This document shows positions 1-11,458 of a stretch of 64,000 bases of DNA, one piece after another. The DNA is from Zanthoxylum bungeanum. Lineage: Eukaryota; Streptophyta; Magnoliopsida; Sapindales; Rutaceae. Where the stretch lies: positions 1 through 64,000 of the forward strand of contig SKCR01031870.1 of the NCBI GenBank assembly GCA_019454045.1, in the 5' to 3' direction. A model generated the notes under the pieces. It had not been told where the DNA came from, did no database searches, and saw nothing but the letters and a program-made list of their open reading frames with translations. A program made the position numbers and the translations under genes. Position 1 is the stretch's first letter, and each line of letters begins with the position of its first letter.

Positions 1-44
1 ATATATATATATATATATATATTTTAAAATTCACATTTACAACA
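1..44 (-). repeat. Start of the 3' LTR of element A (truncated by window edge)
   Basis: This repeats the outer end of the 5' LTR at 4766-4809, including the (AT)n run and the terminal TGTTGTAAATGTG read on the minus strand. The rest of this LTR lies left of base 1. The (AT) run at 1-22 is a microsatellite within the LTR. Confidence 0.75.
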
Positions 45-58
45 ATCCTCCACTTGAA
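45..58 (-). other. Polypurine tract of element A
   Basis: Read on the minus strand this is TTCAAGTGGAGGAT, directly before the TG of the 3' LTR. That is the expected place for plus-strand priming in an LTR element. Confidence 0.65.
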
Positions 59-429
59 TTTTAATAAAATATTTTCATCGAGCAATAAAATATAAGGTCG
101 TGCATAAATAAAAGTGTCTTTCGACTTGAACTTTTACATAGTGTTGACGATTCAGATTATACTAAAGTAACTCGTAGTTTTGAACTCTATCTCTGACAAC
201 GTTACACACACAAACCTTTCAGGGTGTAGTCAAAAGCCCGAGCATTACGGTCGTGCTCGTATATCTCAGTATAGTGAATGCTCTAGAAATTTTTGCCTAA
301 AATTTCATAAGAAGCGGCCACACTTCTACATTCACATAGGTGTGTCTATCAAGAGTACTCATGTAGTTAGGTACTCCACTCTACATAGAGTATATAGAAC
401 ACATTAAGAGTTGAATAGCTCATCCTTCT

Positions 430-1170
430 ATCGCTTCATGATATCATGCTCTCAGAATGGAACTCACAATAAAAATAATAGCATGATTCATCATCACTTC
501 ATGACTTGTTATTACCCATTGAACCTATTTCTTGGGATCTCCAGTCATTAGGTCGGGTTACCATCATAAGTGACTGTCTAATGGCAATAGTCCCATTCTT
601 TTCTAGGTATTGTATACCTTCTCTCTTGCTAGTCCTTTTATCAAAGGATCAGCTAAATTATCATCAGTCCATACAAGATCCATTCTTACGGCACCAGAAG
701 AGAGGTATTCTCTAACTGTACTGTGTATCTACAATCTCTTACTGTTATAATAACATTTCTGAATATTTGTAATAGCCGCGGTACTATTACAATGGATCAA
801 GACAACTGGTATCAGTCTTTCCCATAAAGGGGTATCTAATAGCAAGCTTCATAGTCAAGCTGCTTCTTCACAAGCTGATGCTAGTGGTATCATCTCAAAC
901 TCAAGGAAATATATCCCTTGGTAGCCTTGGAATCATCCGAAAGGGTGTTCCAATTAACATCGTTAGATCTTTCAAGGACAGCGGAAAACCTCTGATAACA
1001 TAATTATAAGTTCACGGTCCTTTTTAGGTACCTTATAACCTTCTCAATAGCATGTCAATGCTCATACCAGGTCTACTAATAAATCTACATATAATCATAC
1101 GACATATGCAATGTCAGGTATAGTGTGATCAAAATATAATGTCAGTTACCAATGTTGTTCGCATACTCAG
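430..1170 (-). pseudogene. Decayed copia RNase H domain (element A)
   Basis: Conceptual minus-strand translation, across several frames, gives recognisable Ty1/copia RNase H blocks. A WNTLSDDSKAT-like block lies near 930-965, a SACEEA block (the usual EAEY/ASEAAKE region) near 870-890, and a PLWE...PV..IHC.S.AAI block near 775-830. The flanking strand also matches the untranslated tail of element B: the phrase ending ttgggatctccagtca is shared with 8760-8775. Stops and frameshifts are frequent, so this is a dead remnant. It is all that remains of pol in element A. Confidence 0.65.
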
Positions 1171-2712
1171 ATTATCTAACACTGTCACCAATGTTCTTGA
1201 ACAACTTTACACTAGAGTTATAAGAAGTACATACAAATTTATTTTTAGATTCCCTTTTTTCTGACTTAGTAATTTTTATTCCAAGAATTACACTAGTTTC
1301 TTCTAAATTTTTTCATAACAAATTTAGAAGACAACATAGACTTCGACAGAATTAACAACATGCATATAGAAAAAATGAACAGTCCAATATAATAACATTT
1401 CACATGTTTTCAAACATTATAACAAATGTATTTGTCACTTTCAATTACTTTAAGAACATGAGTAAAATATTAGAGGTAGAACCCCCACTATTTCCAATTT
1501 ATCATTGGAGGTCGAGCCCCCACTATTTCTTAATATCAAAGAAATATTTTTCATAGAAACAATATGTTCATCTCAATCATAAAATTTATATATTTCTATT
1601 AATGTTATACTCAAAGTTTTAGGTTATCAAACCTTCCACATTTCATAAAATAAAATTTCACATCGCCAGTTCTAGCAGCTATAATGGTTTGAGAAACAAC
1701 TCATCACATTAACTTATTTACAGTTTGTACATATAACTCGAACATAGCAAAATCATATCAGACATGACGGAAAACGATAATGCCTACCCACCATCCCTCG
1801 AATCTACCAAACATGTTGATCTCAAAGATCGTAGTAACAAGTTGGTTTTCGGTACAGTTTGCTTTTAGAGCAGAACTCTTTAACCGGTAGTTCCGGGCAA
1901 ACTGCCCTTATTTGCTACAGTTGTAGCATTAGAACAACTATTTTTATTTCTTGAGGGAAGTTAGTGCTAGTTCTGGTTATTCCAATTTTGGTGATTGTAG
2001 TTCTTAAAAATTAACCTATAACTTTCCAACAGGTTTTCAGATATGCATTGAGGTATTTTCTAAGAAATCACAATAAATCAACACCACATTGTTCAAGCAA
2101 AAGAAAATCACAAATATCCAAATACTAGCTCATGCTGAACAAAACCATAACTGTTCTTCAAATATTAATTATCGTATGTATAATTAAAGCTACAGTCAAT
2201 CATAAATGACATTCTCTAATTTCTTTCTACTTGTCAATCTAAAATCCACATGATAATATGAAATTCACATCACAGTAAAATTCTGTTAAAGCAAAGATCA
2301 GTTATGCATATATTTAAAACACTCTCAATGTTCCACATCAACACTGAAATTCTTAAAAGGAATAACTGATACAACCAAAATAAATCATTTTTTCAAGAAT
2401 GATATATTTTAATCCAAAATCATTCAAATCAGCAAACACATATCCAATTCATTGTAGGCAATGTATTCCAAATAATTTCTCAAATAATACTCACAGGACA
2501 AGTCTAAAAAAAATTTCAGAATATGACATCAGGCTATCAATCTCAATAACCTATATATTCATTCATATTCTAGCAGCATTGGAAAAATTTCAATAAATAG
2601 TTAATTGTCATCAATTAAATTATAAATCTATTTAAACATTTATGAGAATATAGATTTAGATAATCGGTATCAGTCATTCTTGCCAACAAACATCTCAAAT
2701 CCTAAATCATGA
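1171..2712. other. Interior of element A with no recognisable coding content
   Basis: AT-rich sequence with no open frame resembling gag, integrase or RT on either strand. A short phrase around gagcccccactatttc occurs twice (about 1480-1530). The origin is unknown. It may be foreign DNA carried by the element or degraded pol. Confidence 0.5.
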
Positions 2713-3160
2713 ATGGTGTATTGCTACAGAAATGTGATTTCAGGTTTTGCTGCAAGGCTGACAGCCAAGGAAGTAAAGGCCATTGAAACAAATAAGGGTT
2801 TAATATCAGCCCATGTTGAAAAGAAATTGAAATTACACACAACACGGTCATAGTTTCTTGGGTTTGCATAAAAATTCAGGAATTTGGAAAGATTCAGATA
2901 TGGGAAAAGGAGTTATTATTAGAATTCTTGATTCAGGAATAACACATGGGCATCCTACATTTAGTGATCAAAGCATGCCTCCACCACCAGCAAAGTGGAA
3001 AGAGAAATATGAATTAGAAGGGGCGGCTTGTAATAACAAGCTAATTGAGGCAAGAGATATTGATGGGACCAAATGTGAACCACCTATTGATTATCTAGGG
3101 CATGGAACCCACACGGCAAGTACGGCCGCTGGGAATTTTATAAATGGTGCCAATGTGTTT
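2713..3160 (+). pseudogene. Subtilisin-like protease (S8) gene fragment carried in element A
   Basis: From ATG at 2713 the frame reads the end of an inhibitor-I9 prodomain (motif SGFAARLTAKEV) into a stop at 2851-2853. A one-base frameshift then restores FLGL and the start of the S8 catalytic domain. The motif ILDSGI holds the catalytic Asp and LGHGTHTAS (near 3098-3124) the catalytic His. Homology stops after GANVF at 3160, so the Ser domain, PA domain and fibronectin-like tail are missing. Plant subtilases are usually about 750 residues; only about 150 are represented here. It lies antisense to element A. It is a captured or pre-existing gene fragment and cannot make an active protease. Confidence 0.8.
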
Positions 3161-3984
3161 TGTTGTCATCATATTACTCTACATATCCTAAAAGATATAG
3201 CAACAAATGTTACACAAAACAGCATGATATGAGACATTTGAATCTGCCCACTTTGGGAATAAAAATATAACCGAGAAAAAATTTCAAATTTAAGTAATTC
3301 AGTATCATCCCATGTTGAATGCATAGAGCTAGCGAGAATCAGCAAAAATAAAAGGTAACAAGAAATGGAATAGGAGTTGAGGGGGGAATTATAATGAGAG
3401 TCTCACAAGGGTTTAAACTGCTATTACCAGATGCTTAGAGTCCACACCCATATAAATTTTCTGGACTATGTTTCGTAGAGAGATTTTATACAAAGTATAC
3501 TGATATGCTACAACTCGTGTTCCAACTCCACTTCCATACAATTCATTCAAAATTGCAATTGTTTTTCAAGCATTGGATTAACCTCATAATTTAATAATCA
3601 AATGATCAACACACGCACATGCGCATTTTGCTTTTATCATGCGCCATAATAGCTTAAATCATATTGATACATGCGTCAACAACATAAGACATGCCTATCT
3701 TTAAACATAAAAAAATAAGCGACATGAGGGGGGAAAAACAAAATAGAATCAATTGTCTACATATATATCACCCGATAATGTAAACACCCATTTCAAGAAG
3801 TATGGATATTTGTCAAGGCTTAAGATACAAAATCTGTTAAATTCAATTTCCTTAAAATCCATTTCATGCATAATTTATTTATAATTGCACCATAAGAACA
3901 GGAACAAATATAATATAAGTAAACATGGAAGATTGAACTCGTCTTAAAATTGTTAGAATAATTTGCACAAATAAGAAACAGATT
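3161..3984. other. 5' interior of element A, nothing recognised
   Basis: AT-rich sequence between the subtilase fragment and the 5' LTR. By position it would be leader and gag of a complete element, but no zinc knuckle or gag motif is visible. A 64-codon minus ORF here (3820-4014) runs across the presumed LTR junction and looks like chance. Confidence 0.5.
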
Positions 3985-4809
3985 ATGAGTTAGAACAATA
4001 TTATCGTTCACCAATATACAAAAGTGAATCTGGGTTGAGTCGCGGATTAGGTCGCTCTCTTTAAGACGTGGCTCTGCCCGGTAATTGTGCTAGCAATATG
4101 TCAGCCTCGCCGTCCTCAGGATAAAACAAGCCCAGATATACATTGTCTCAATTAATTTTGCACAAAACCAATTGGTATACTCACACCCAACCGAAAAAAT
4201 AATTGCTCGGAATCTGAAGGAATGTATAAACCAGTGACTGAAAAATATTTTGATAAAATATTTTTCTCTGCAAATGGTACGTAAATTATTTGAAACTGTG
4301 CTCTCGGCAAAATAATTTCTCTCACAAAATGATGTTGTTTTGTATTTGTTTTCTCTCACACAGTTGTGTTTCCCTACTTTTTTTCTTCACCCCACAGTTT
4401 ACAAAAGAAAATGTTCTTTATATAAGAAAAATTTGTTGACAACATATTTTAGCAATACTGAAGGTTTTATGAGCAACCATTATGAATTTTAAAAAAAAGG
4501 TTAATGAATTTAAATGACAAACGTTGCAAAAGAAATTTTAACGTTTTCCTTTACCAAACATTCAATAGTAATAACATATATATTCTTTCCACTGTTTATT
4601 TTTCAAAAAAAATAAGAGTATTTTCTCTTGGAATAAATTCTATATTAATGGTGAATTTTTGTAACTTAAGAAATCATAATAATTTGATTTTTTCAAATTT
4701 GTCCATAATGATTTCTAGTAACTCCTCCACAATGAATTTTTTTTTTTTTTTTGTAACTCTTCTAAACTTTAAAATATATATATATTTTTTAAAATTCACA
4801 TTTACAACA
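3985..4809 (-). repeat. 5' LTR of element A
   Basis: The right end at 4809 is fixed by the interrupted SRLK1 exon and by identity with 1-44. The left end is approximate. Bases about 3990-4200 match a separate LTR scrap at 41138-41370, including the phrase ggtcgctctctttaagacg, which shows that this block is a repeated LTR module. Confidence 0.6.
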
Positions 4810-7149
4810 ATATCGAGCAAAATGTTGCTAGCTTTCAGATCTCTATGCATTATTTGAAGTTTTGAATCTTGGTGGAGGTAGAGAAGCCCTCTTGCAATCC
4901 CAGTGATTATAGCAAAACGCTTTTTCCATGACAATAGCTTGCTTCTCTGAGGATCTGCAGATCATAGCCAACTCCAGTAACTCTTCTATTCCAGATTTTG
5001 TATAATTTTGACCCTTGTGATCAAACAAATTCATTTTAGATAATGAATAGCATATGAGTAGACTGATATTAGGACAAGAGATGCTACCAAAAATAAAGTA
5101 ATCCAAGCTTTTGTGGGGCATATACTCATAGATCATGGTCCTTTCACAATCTTCAATGCAGCTGCCTAGAAGTCCAACAAGATTTCTGTGTTGAAGCTTT
5201 CCAATTATAACCACTTCATTCATGAATTCTTCAAGACCTTGTCTCGAATTTTTTGAGAGCCTCTTTACCGCAATCTCCAGTCCAGTAGAAAGCTTTCCCT
5301 GTATATTGTTATACTAAGGGTTCAGATGTCTTTCTGTTGAGTGTTTCATGAAGTATAACATTCTTTAATTACCTTGTAAACAGGACCAAACCCTCCCTTG
5401 CCAATCAAGTTGGCTTCAGAGAAATGGTTAGTGGCAGTAGAATTGTTGCCAGATCATATAAAGGTACTTCTATTTCTGCCTTCCAGCTCTCCAGGCCTAG
5501 AGAAACAGTGCTTTAAAAGTTTGATTTCAAGTTTTTTATAAAAAAAAACAAAGATTATCAAATTTATCATAGAAAAGCAACCATGTCAAATGAATATGTT
5601 ACCTTTGTTCATTGGTTTCTTCCATGCTATGCAGAGTACAAGGACCAACATAAATATGCCGGAAATGATTGAAACCACCCCTATGATGTTTAATCTTTTC
5701 TTTGTATTCAAATACTCACCAGATGCTAGAACATAAAACATCAAGAATAGAAATCAAATGCTATTAATCAATTGTTGTGCTGAGTCATAGGTCCTTTTGC
5801 AAAACAAACTTTTGATTATAGGGAAACGGTTAAAATTGAATCCTAATTCACATGCTGGAATTGCAAGTTAATTAAAACACTTACCTAGTTCTGAAGCTGC
5901 AACTCTTATAAAAATATCCTGTCCCCAGATGTATCCATCCGTGCACTCTCTGATATCAATCAGATCCCCAAACCACATCAAGCAGCCTTTACCTCCTCCA
6001 GTTACTTCTGAATTTGCATAAGCCCTACAAGAACAGTTCTTGGTGCATTCTGCTTTACATTCCTCGAGATTCATACTTTTGTTCGACCAATAATTTTCAG
6101 GTAGTTTCATTCTAGGAAGCTTTAGAAATCCTTCTCCATTCGGACAATCTGATGGTTTCCTGAAACATTTCCTAGAGACAGGTGAATCCCATATATCTTG
6201 CGATTTGGATATAAACCCGGACAAACACTCACAAATAGGTGTCTTGCTAATTCTGCAGTTACCATTAGCACCGCATTCTGCATAACTGTCACATGTATCA
6301 AATGGCCAAGAGTACAACATATGCCAATCAATTCTAGTTTCATTCCATACAAGACGCTGCAATGTTCCCGATTGATTCACCAGTAATCTCGTAATGACTT
6401 TATCGTTGTGAGGCTTAAATGTGAAATATAACTCATCTTCTGTATGCTCCAACATTGGTATAAAGATTGAGCTTTTTAACCTGGGAATGCCTTCAAACTG
6501 TATACCATTCCATGGTCCACTTCTCGCCTCTTTTCTTGATCCTGTGACAATTACCAATTCAGGCAATCCACTAATGTCAAGTCGGAGACTAAAGTCTCCA
6601 GGATTTGGATCTTCAGCACTTCTCCATGGCGTCAGATACCGCTCAAAGCCAGTTTTTAAGTTCCATCCCAGCTTCATACCTGGTAACAATGTGTCTGATG
6701 GATAATCAAAGCTCTGCCACATAAAGTTTTCAGAACTCCTGCTAATACTGTCTCTCAGAACAAGGTTCCCGGAAGCTTGGAGCTGCGCCACTGGATTTTC
6801 TGCCACTCCTGACGAATTTGAAGACCAGAAAATGCTCTTTTCTTGGTTGAGAAGTAAAAGCTTCCATTGCGCTCAAAGTTAAAACTCCATTCTTGCTAGT
6901 AATTGGATTGTTTCTGTTTGCAACCCACACAACTGTCCTTGGACTATTCGCGTACCATATTCCAAGATACCTGTTGTCCGAATTGCCTGGAGAGAAGAAA
7001 CCCAACTCAAAATTTCGGAAAGAGGAGACTAATGTCTCACCATCAGCAAGGGATTGTCCTGGAGTTATGGAATCAGCTGCAAATGAAAACTCGATGATTA
7101 ATATGAAGATCAGAAGGCAAAAGGAGATGAAGAATGGAAAGCACTTCAT
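4810..7149 (-). pseudogene. SRLK1: G-type lectin S-receptor-like Ser/Thr kinase, disrupted
   Basis: Five exons are readable: 7149-5885, 5725-5603, 5496-5373, 5298-5088 and 4954-4810, with GT-AG junctions. The product would begin with a signal peptide (MKCFPFFISF...), then B-lectin, S-locus glycoprotein, EGF-like and PAN domains. A single TM helix follows in exon 2 (IIGVVSIISGIFMLVLVLC), then the kinase with GKGGFGPVY, AVKRL and HRDLKASN. Such proteins sit in the plasma membrane and signal recognition or defence. Defects seen are a frameshift near 6861-6868 in the lectin domain, a frameshift near 5440-5450 in exon 3, and element A inserted at 4809/4810 right after [11 protein letters not shown], before DFG. 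Element B sits 65 bp upstream of the ATG. The C-terminal half of the kinase would lie left of the window. It is a paralogue of SRLK2. Confidence 0.88.
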
Positions 7150-7209
7150 TTCTATTTCTGACGGAAAAACTGAAAATTGAAAGCATGTTGTGCCTTTCAA
7201 TTCTTTGTT

Positions 7210-7214
7210 AGAAG
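7210..7214. repeat. Left target-site duplication of element B (AGAAG)
   Basis: AGAAG directly abuts the LTR at 7215 and is repeated at 13920-13924 directly after the other LTR. A perfect 5-bp duplication is normal for copia integrase. Confidence 0.9.
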
Positions 7215-8199
7215 TATTAGTTACAAATATTACAACTTACTGTGTGTTTCTTACAAAGGACAATGAACAACAGTAAAACAGAACACGAGTGGCACAATAA
7301 AGTATAGGCAATAACAAAACAACAATAATGAAGATAACACAACTACGGGAGCGAACACAGCTGAGCAACAATAAACGGATTCCGAGGCTTGTTGATGGCA
7401 ACAATTTCCTTAAAACAAATTCGTCCCCTACGTTAGGTGCAGTAGGACACGAGACGATGTTTCCCAGGATACAGCGGAAATGAACGAGCCAGGGCACCAC
7501 TGAACTCGTATCCAACGAACCACTAAAGTGCATGAACTCTTCCAAAAAAACCGAAAACAAAGAAAGACGAAAAAAAATGTATCTATCTTGTGAACAATTT
7601 TCCTGTGTTGTTCTTCCTCCAAAAACGAAAATCACAACTCTGATAAAGGAAATTAAAATGCCAATTATTCTCATAAATGGAAGACCTTTCACTTGTTGTA
7701 ACCATCAAACTAATTAAATTAGTTGTTATGGAACATCAAGAGGCTTTGAAAAAAAATTAAAGAGATATGCCAAAAATTGGCTGGGCCAAGCCCGCACAAT
7801 TTGGTCCGGCATTCGTGTATGCAGGACACGAGGGTGCACACGAGCCAAGCTTGATTCGGATTTGATTTGCACCCCCCCCCCTCGCGCACGTAGAGAGAGC
7901 CTATATGCTTATAACTCTTACCCCTCTACCCTACATATGAGCAATCATATATAAGCATAATTTTTCCTCTATAGCTTTCCCATATGGGACAAGCTAACTT
8001 CTCTTTATTTTCCAACACCATTGGGTGAACTTTGAGCAACAATTTCTCATTCACCCAAGCACCATTTTAAGTATATGAATATACCATTTTGAACTACTCA
8101 CGGAAGCGTATCCGAATCATTCAATAACAACCACTAACACGAAGTGGATCATGATTAAAATTGTGCATCAAAATACTTATTCATAAGCATTTTCCAACA
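7215..8199 (-). repeat. 3' LTR of element B
   Basis: 985 bp, nearly identical to 12937-13919. On the minus strand it starts TGTTGGAAAATG and ends ...ACTAATA, so the 3' terminus is TA rather than the usual CA. A C-rich run lies near 7871-7882. Confidence 0.9.
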
Positions 8200-8213
8200 A
8201 TCCCCCACATGAA
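8200..8213 (-). other. Polypurine tract of element B
   Basis: On the minus strand it reads TTCATGTGGGGGAT immediately before the 3' LTR, the plus-strand priming site. Confidence 0.75.
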
Positions 8214-8807
8214 TGAAATTGGCGAAAAACGTCAAATAAAAATATTTTATAAAACATTTTATTTTGACCTAGAAGAGTTCAACGGTTCAACACCTGCATA
8301 GGATAGGTAGGCCTCAGCCTTTGAACCTTCTCTTGTGAAAATATATCTCATTTACTGGCTAACAGTGGACGCGATGTCATTGAACTGTACTACCGTTCAT
8401 GTAAATGGAGAATATATATCACACAGATATTTAGCCTAACACATCTGAGTTCTCATTATTATGTTCATTTTGTCCATGAACATCAACCTGGTTCTGCAAG
8501 AGTTTCTAAGAATTGAGTCCCGTACAATTCCCTTTGAAGCGGCCCCACTTCTCTCTCACATAGGTGATTTCTTATTTAAGAGCATCTCGTAATACTCTGA
8601 TCGGATTCCCGACGCATAAGAATCATTAAAAGCCTTTGCTTAACCTCAACCCATACGAGCATCACTGTTTCATTTCACCATAGGAATGGACTATAGGGTA
8701 ACCCCCCACAATGAATCAATTATGTCTTTTACGAGTAGGTTGTCCCATTGAACCTAGATCTTGGGATCTCCAGTCAACAAGGTTGGTTTTTCCTTCGTAA
8801 TAAATAT
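8214..8807 (-). other. 3' untranslated interior of element B
   Basis: Between the RNase H stop and the polypurine tract there is no open frame with copia homology. Parts are shared with the decayed tail of element A (about 430-560), so A and B belong to related copia families. Confidence 0.6.
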
Positions 8808-9949
8808 TTATCTAATGAGCTTTAGTCTCATTCCCCTCGATAATTTCACAACCAACTCTCTATTTAACCCTTTGGTTAGCGGATCCGCAATGTTATCCTT
8901 TGACTTTACATAGTCAATCGAAATAACTCCAGTGGAGAGTAATTGTCTAACGGTATTGTGTCTACGACGAATACCATTATACATATTATTATGTGCCCTT
9001 CCAATTGCAGATTGACTATCGCAATGAATGCAAATTGCTGGCACTGGCTTAGGCCAACTTGGAATATCCTCTAGAAAATTTCGAAGCCATTCTGCTTCTT
9101 CAGCACACTTATCTAATGCAATGAATTCTGATTCCATTGCAGATCTGGCTATCACAGTCTGTTTGGAGGATTTCCATGATATAGCCGCACCTGATAGTGT
9201 AAACACATAGCCACTGGTAGACTTTGAGTCTTTCATGTAAGATATCCAATTAGCATCACTGTATCCTTCGACTACAGCTGGATATCTATGATAGTGCAAC
9301 CCATAATTATGAGTAAAACGTAAGTACCTAAGTACTCTCACTATTGCTTTCCAGTGATCCACCCCTGGATTACTCGTATATTTGCTGAGCTTGTTTACTG
9401 TACAGGCTATATCAGGCCTTGTACAACTCGATAGATACATCAAACTCCCGATCACTCTAGAGTATTCTACTTGAGATATACCCTCTCCCCTATTTTTTGA
9501 TAGATGTAGACTCACATCTAAAGGAGTTCTAGCCACAGCAGAATCATCATTGTTGAATTTACCAAGAATCTTGTCCACATAGTGTGACTGATCAAGAATA
9601 AGTCCATCAGGACTTCTCGAGATCTTTATTCCCAGAATGATATCTGCTAGACCCATGTCTTTCATGTCAAACTTGGATTCAGCATATTCTTGGTAGATTT
9701 CACCATTTTAACATTGCTCCCGACAATCAATATGTCATCAACGTAGAGACATAAAATGACATAGCCAACTTCTGTCTCTCTGACATAAATGCATTTATCA
9801 CATTCATTGATTTTGAAACTATTTGCCAACATGGTGTCATCAAACTTTTTATGCCACTGTTTCGGAGCTTGTTTCAATCCATACAAGGATTTAACTAACT
9901 TACAGACTTTCTTTCCTTGTCCTGGAGCTATAAAGCCTTCAGGTTGTTC

Positions 9950-9982
<33 letters not shown>

Positions 9983-10291
9983 AAAGGTTGTTTTCACATC
10001 CATCTGATGTACCTCAAGATTGCGCAAAGCTACAATCGCTACTACCATCCTTATGGAATTTATCCTGGTTACAGGAGAGTAAGTATCAAAGTAATCAAGA
10101 CCTTCACGTTGTCTGTAACTTTTAATTACAAGTCTTGCTTTGTACTTATCAATTGATCCATCTGCATTCATTTTCCTTTTGAAAATCCACTTGGACCCTA
10201 CAGGTTTACATCCTGGAGGAAGATCCACTAACTCCCAGGTGTGATTTTGTAAGATGGATTCAATTTCACTATTGATGGCATCTTTCCACAA
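8808..10291 (-). pseudogene. Element B reverse transcriptase and RNase H
   Basis: Two overlapping minus frames. 10291-9662 holds the RT N-terminal half, with KWIFKRK, YKARLV, MDVKTTFLNGDLDEEIYMEQPEGF split over the fingers and palm, and the catalytic YVDDILIVG. 9665-8808 carries the RT thumb ([15 protein letters not shown]) and RNase H, with [36 protein letters not shown] and [10 protein letters not shown] frameshift near 9662 joins them. The catalytic RT aspartates are still encoded, but the upstream frame is broken. Confidence 0.88.
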
Positions 10292-11458
10292 AGCACCATC
10301 AGCTGACCTACAGCTTCGTTATAGCTTTGAGGTTCATTTTCTAGCGAAAATGTCAGAAAACTGGACCAAATGATTTTTCCGTTCTAGCTCTTTTGCTACG
10401 CGCTTGGTTCAAGTTCAACAACTTGTTGATCCTCTGGAACATTTATTTGTTCTCGGTCCTGACTATCTTCAATGATAGTCTCATGTGCTCGTTTGTGCAC
10501 ATTTGAATTCGAATTAGTTTTACAAGGAAAAACGTATTCGAAAAAAAGATGCATTTCTCGACTCCATTATCGTATTCTTGTGAATATCTAGTATATTAGA
10601 CTCATGCACAAGAAATCGATAAGCATTACTGTTTTGTGCATATCCTATGAAAATGCAATCAACAGTTTTTGGTCTTATCTTCACCTTTTTAGGCGGAGGA
10701 ATAACTACCTTGGCAAGACACCCCCACACTCGTAGGAATTTATAGGAAGATGCTCTTCCTTTCCACATCTCATAAGGAGTTTTCTCTGCTTCTTTCCGTG
10801 GTACCTTATTTAAAAGGTAATTAGCTGATAAGACAGCTTCTCCCCACATATTCTGAGGTAAGCCAGAGCTGATTAACATAGCATTCATCATCTCTTTCAA
10901 GGTACGATTCTTCCGTTCCACAATCCCATTGGATTGAGGTGAATAAGGAGCTGTGGTTTGATGTATGATTCCACTTTATTCACAAAGTGATTCAAAAGGA
11001 AAAATATACTCACCACCACGATCACTTCTTAACTCCTTAATTCTTTTATTCAGTGGGTTCTCAACTTCATTCTTATAGAGAACAATTTGTCTATAGCTTC
11101 ATCCTTGCTTTTCATCAAATACACATAGCAAAATCTTGTGCAATCATCAATAAAGGTAATAAAATATTTATTACCGCCTCTTGATTGTATTGAATTAAAA
11201 TCACATACATCGGTATGAATAAGATCAAGTGGTTCAGAGTTTCTTTCAATACTATGAAAATGATCTAGTTAGTTTTGCCTCAACACAAGTATCACACTTA
11301 TGTTTGTTATCAATTTTAAAATTGGGAATGTGATTCATGTTAATTAATTTCCGCAATGAATTAAAATTAACATGTCCTAATCTACCATGCCATAGATTAG
11401 AGTACTCAACAATATAAGCAGAAGAACTAGTTTTTATTGATATTTTTGGGTTTAACAA
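10292..11458 (-). pseudogene. Element B pre-integrase and integrase region, multiply frameshifted
   Basis: 11458-11252 encodes the GAG-pre-integrase zinc module (LWHGRLGHVNF, then CDTC). The integrase core follows in shifted frames between 11252 and 10921, including a FIDDCTRF block. 10921-10520 starts at ERKNRTLKEMMNAM, which follows the catalytic Glu, and contains NYLLNKVPRK and WGC. At least three frame breaks separate these pieces. The stretch 10519-10292 is the variable integrase-RT linker with no conserved motif. Confidence 0.8.

Larger units (their letters stand above)
1..4809 (-). mobile_element. LTR retrotransposon A (copia-derived, nonautonomous), inserted in SRLK1
   Basis: The same LTR start (minus strand TGTTGTAAATGTG) occurs at 44 and at 4809. 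At 44 it follows a polypurine tract, at 4809 it abuts the SRLK1 kinase exon. The element therefore reads right to left, with its 5' LTR at about 3985-4809 and its 3' LTR leaving the window at base 1. The interior (45-3984) keeps only a decayed copia RNase H tail (430-1170). The rest is unrecognised DNA and a subtilase fragment on the opposite strand (2713-3160). Gag, protease, integrase and RT are absent, so mobilisation would have to be in trans. The left TSD lies outside the window; the right flank is ATATC (4810-4814). No iMet-type primer site was found next to the 5' LTR. Confidence 0.75.

Noticed and set aside
2713..3232. Functional subtilase gene
   Set aside because: One frameshift, no start context, homology ends at 3160 and the catalytic Ser domain is absent.
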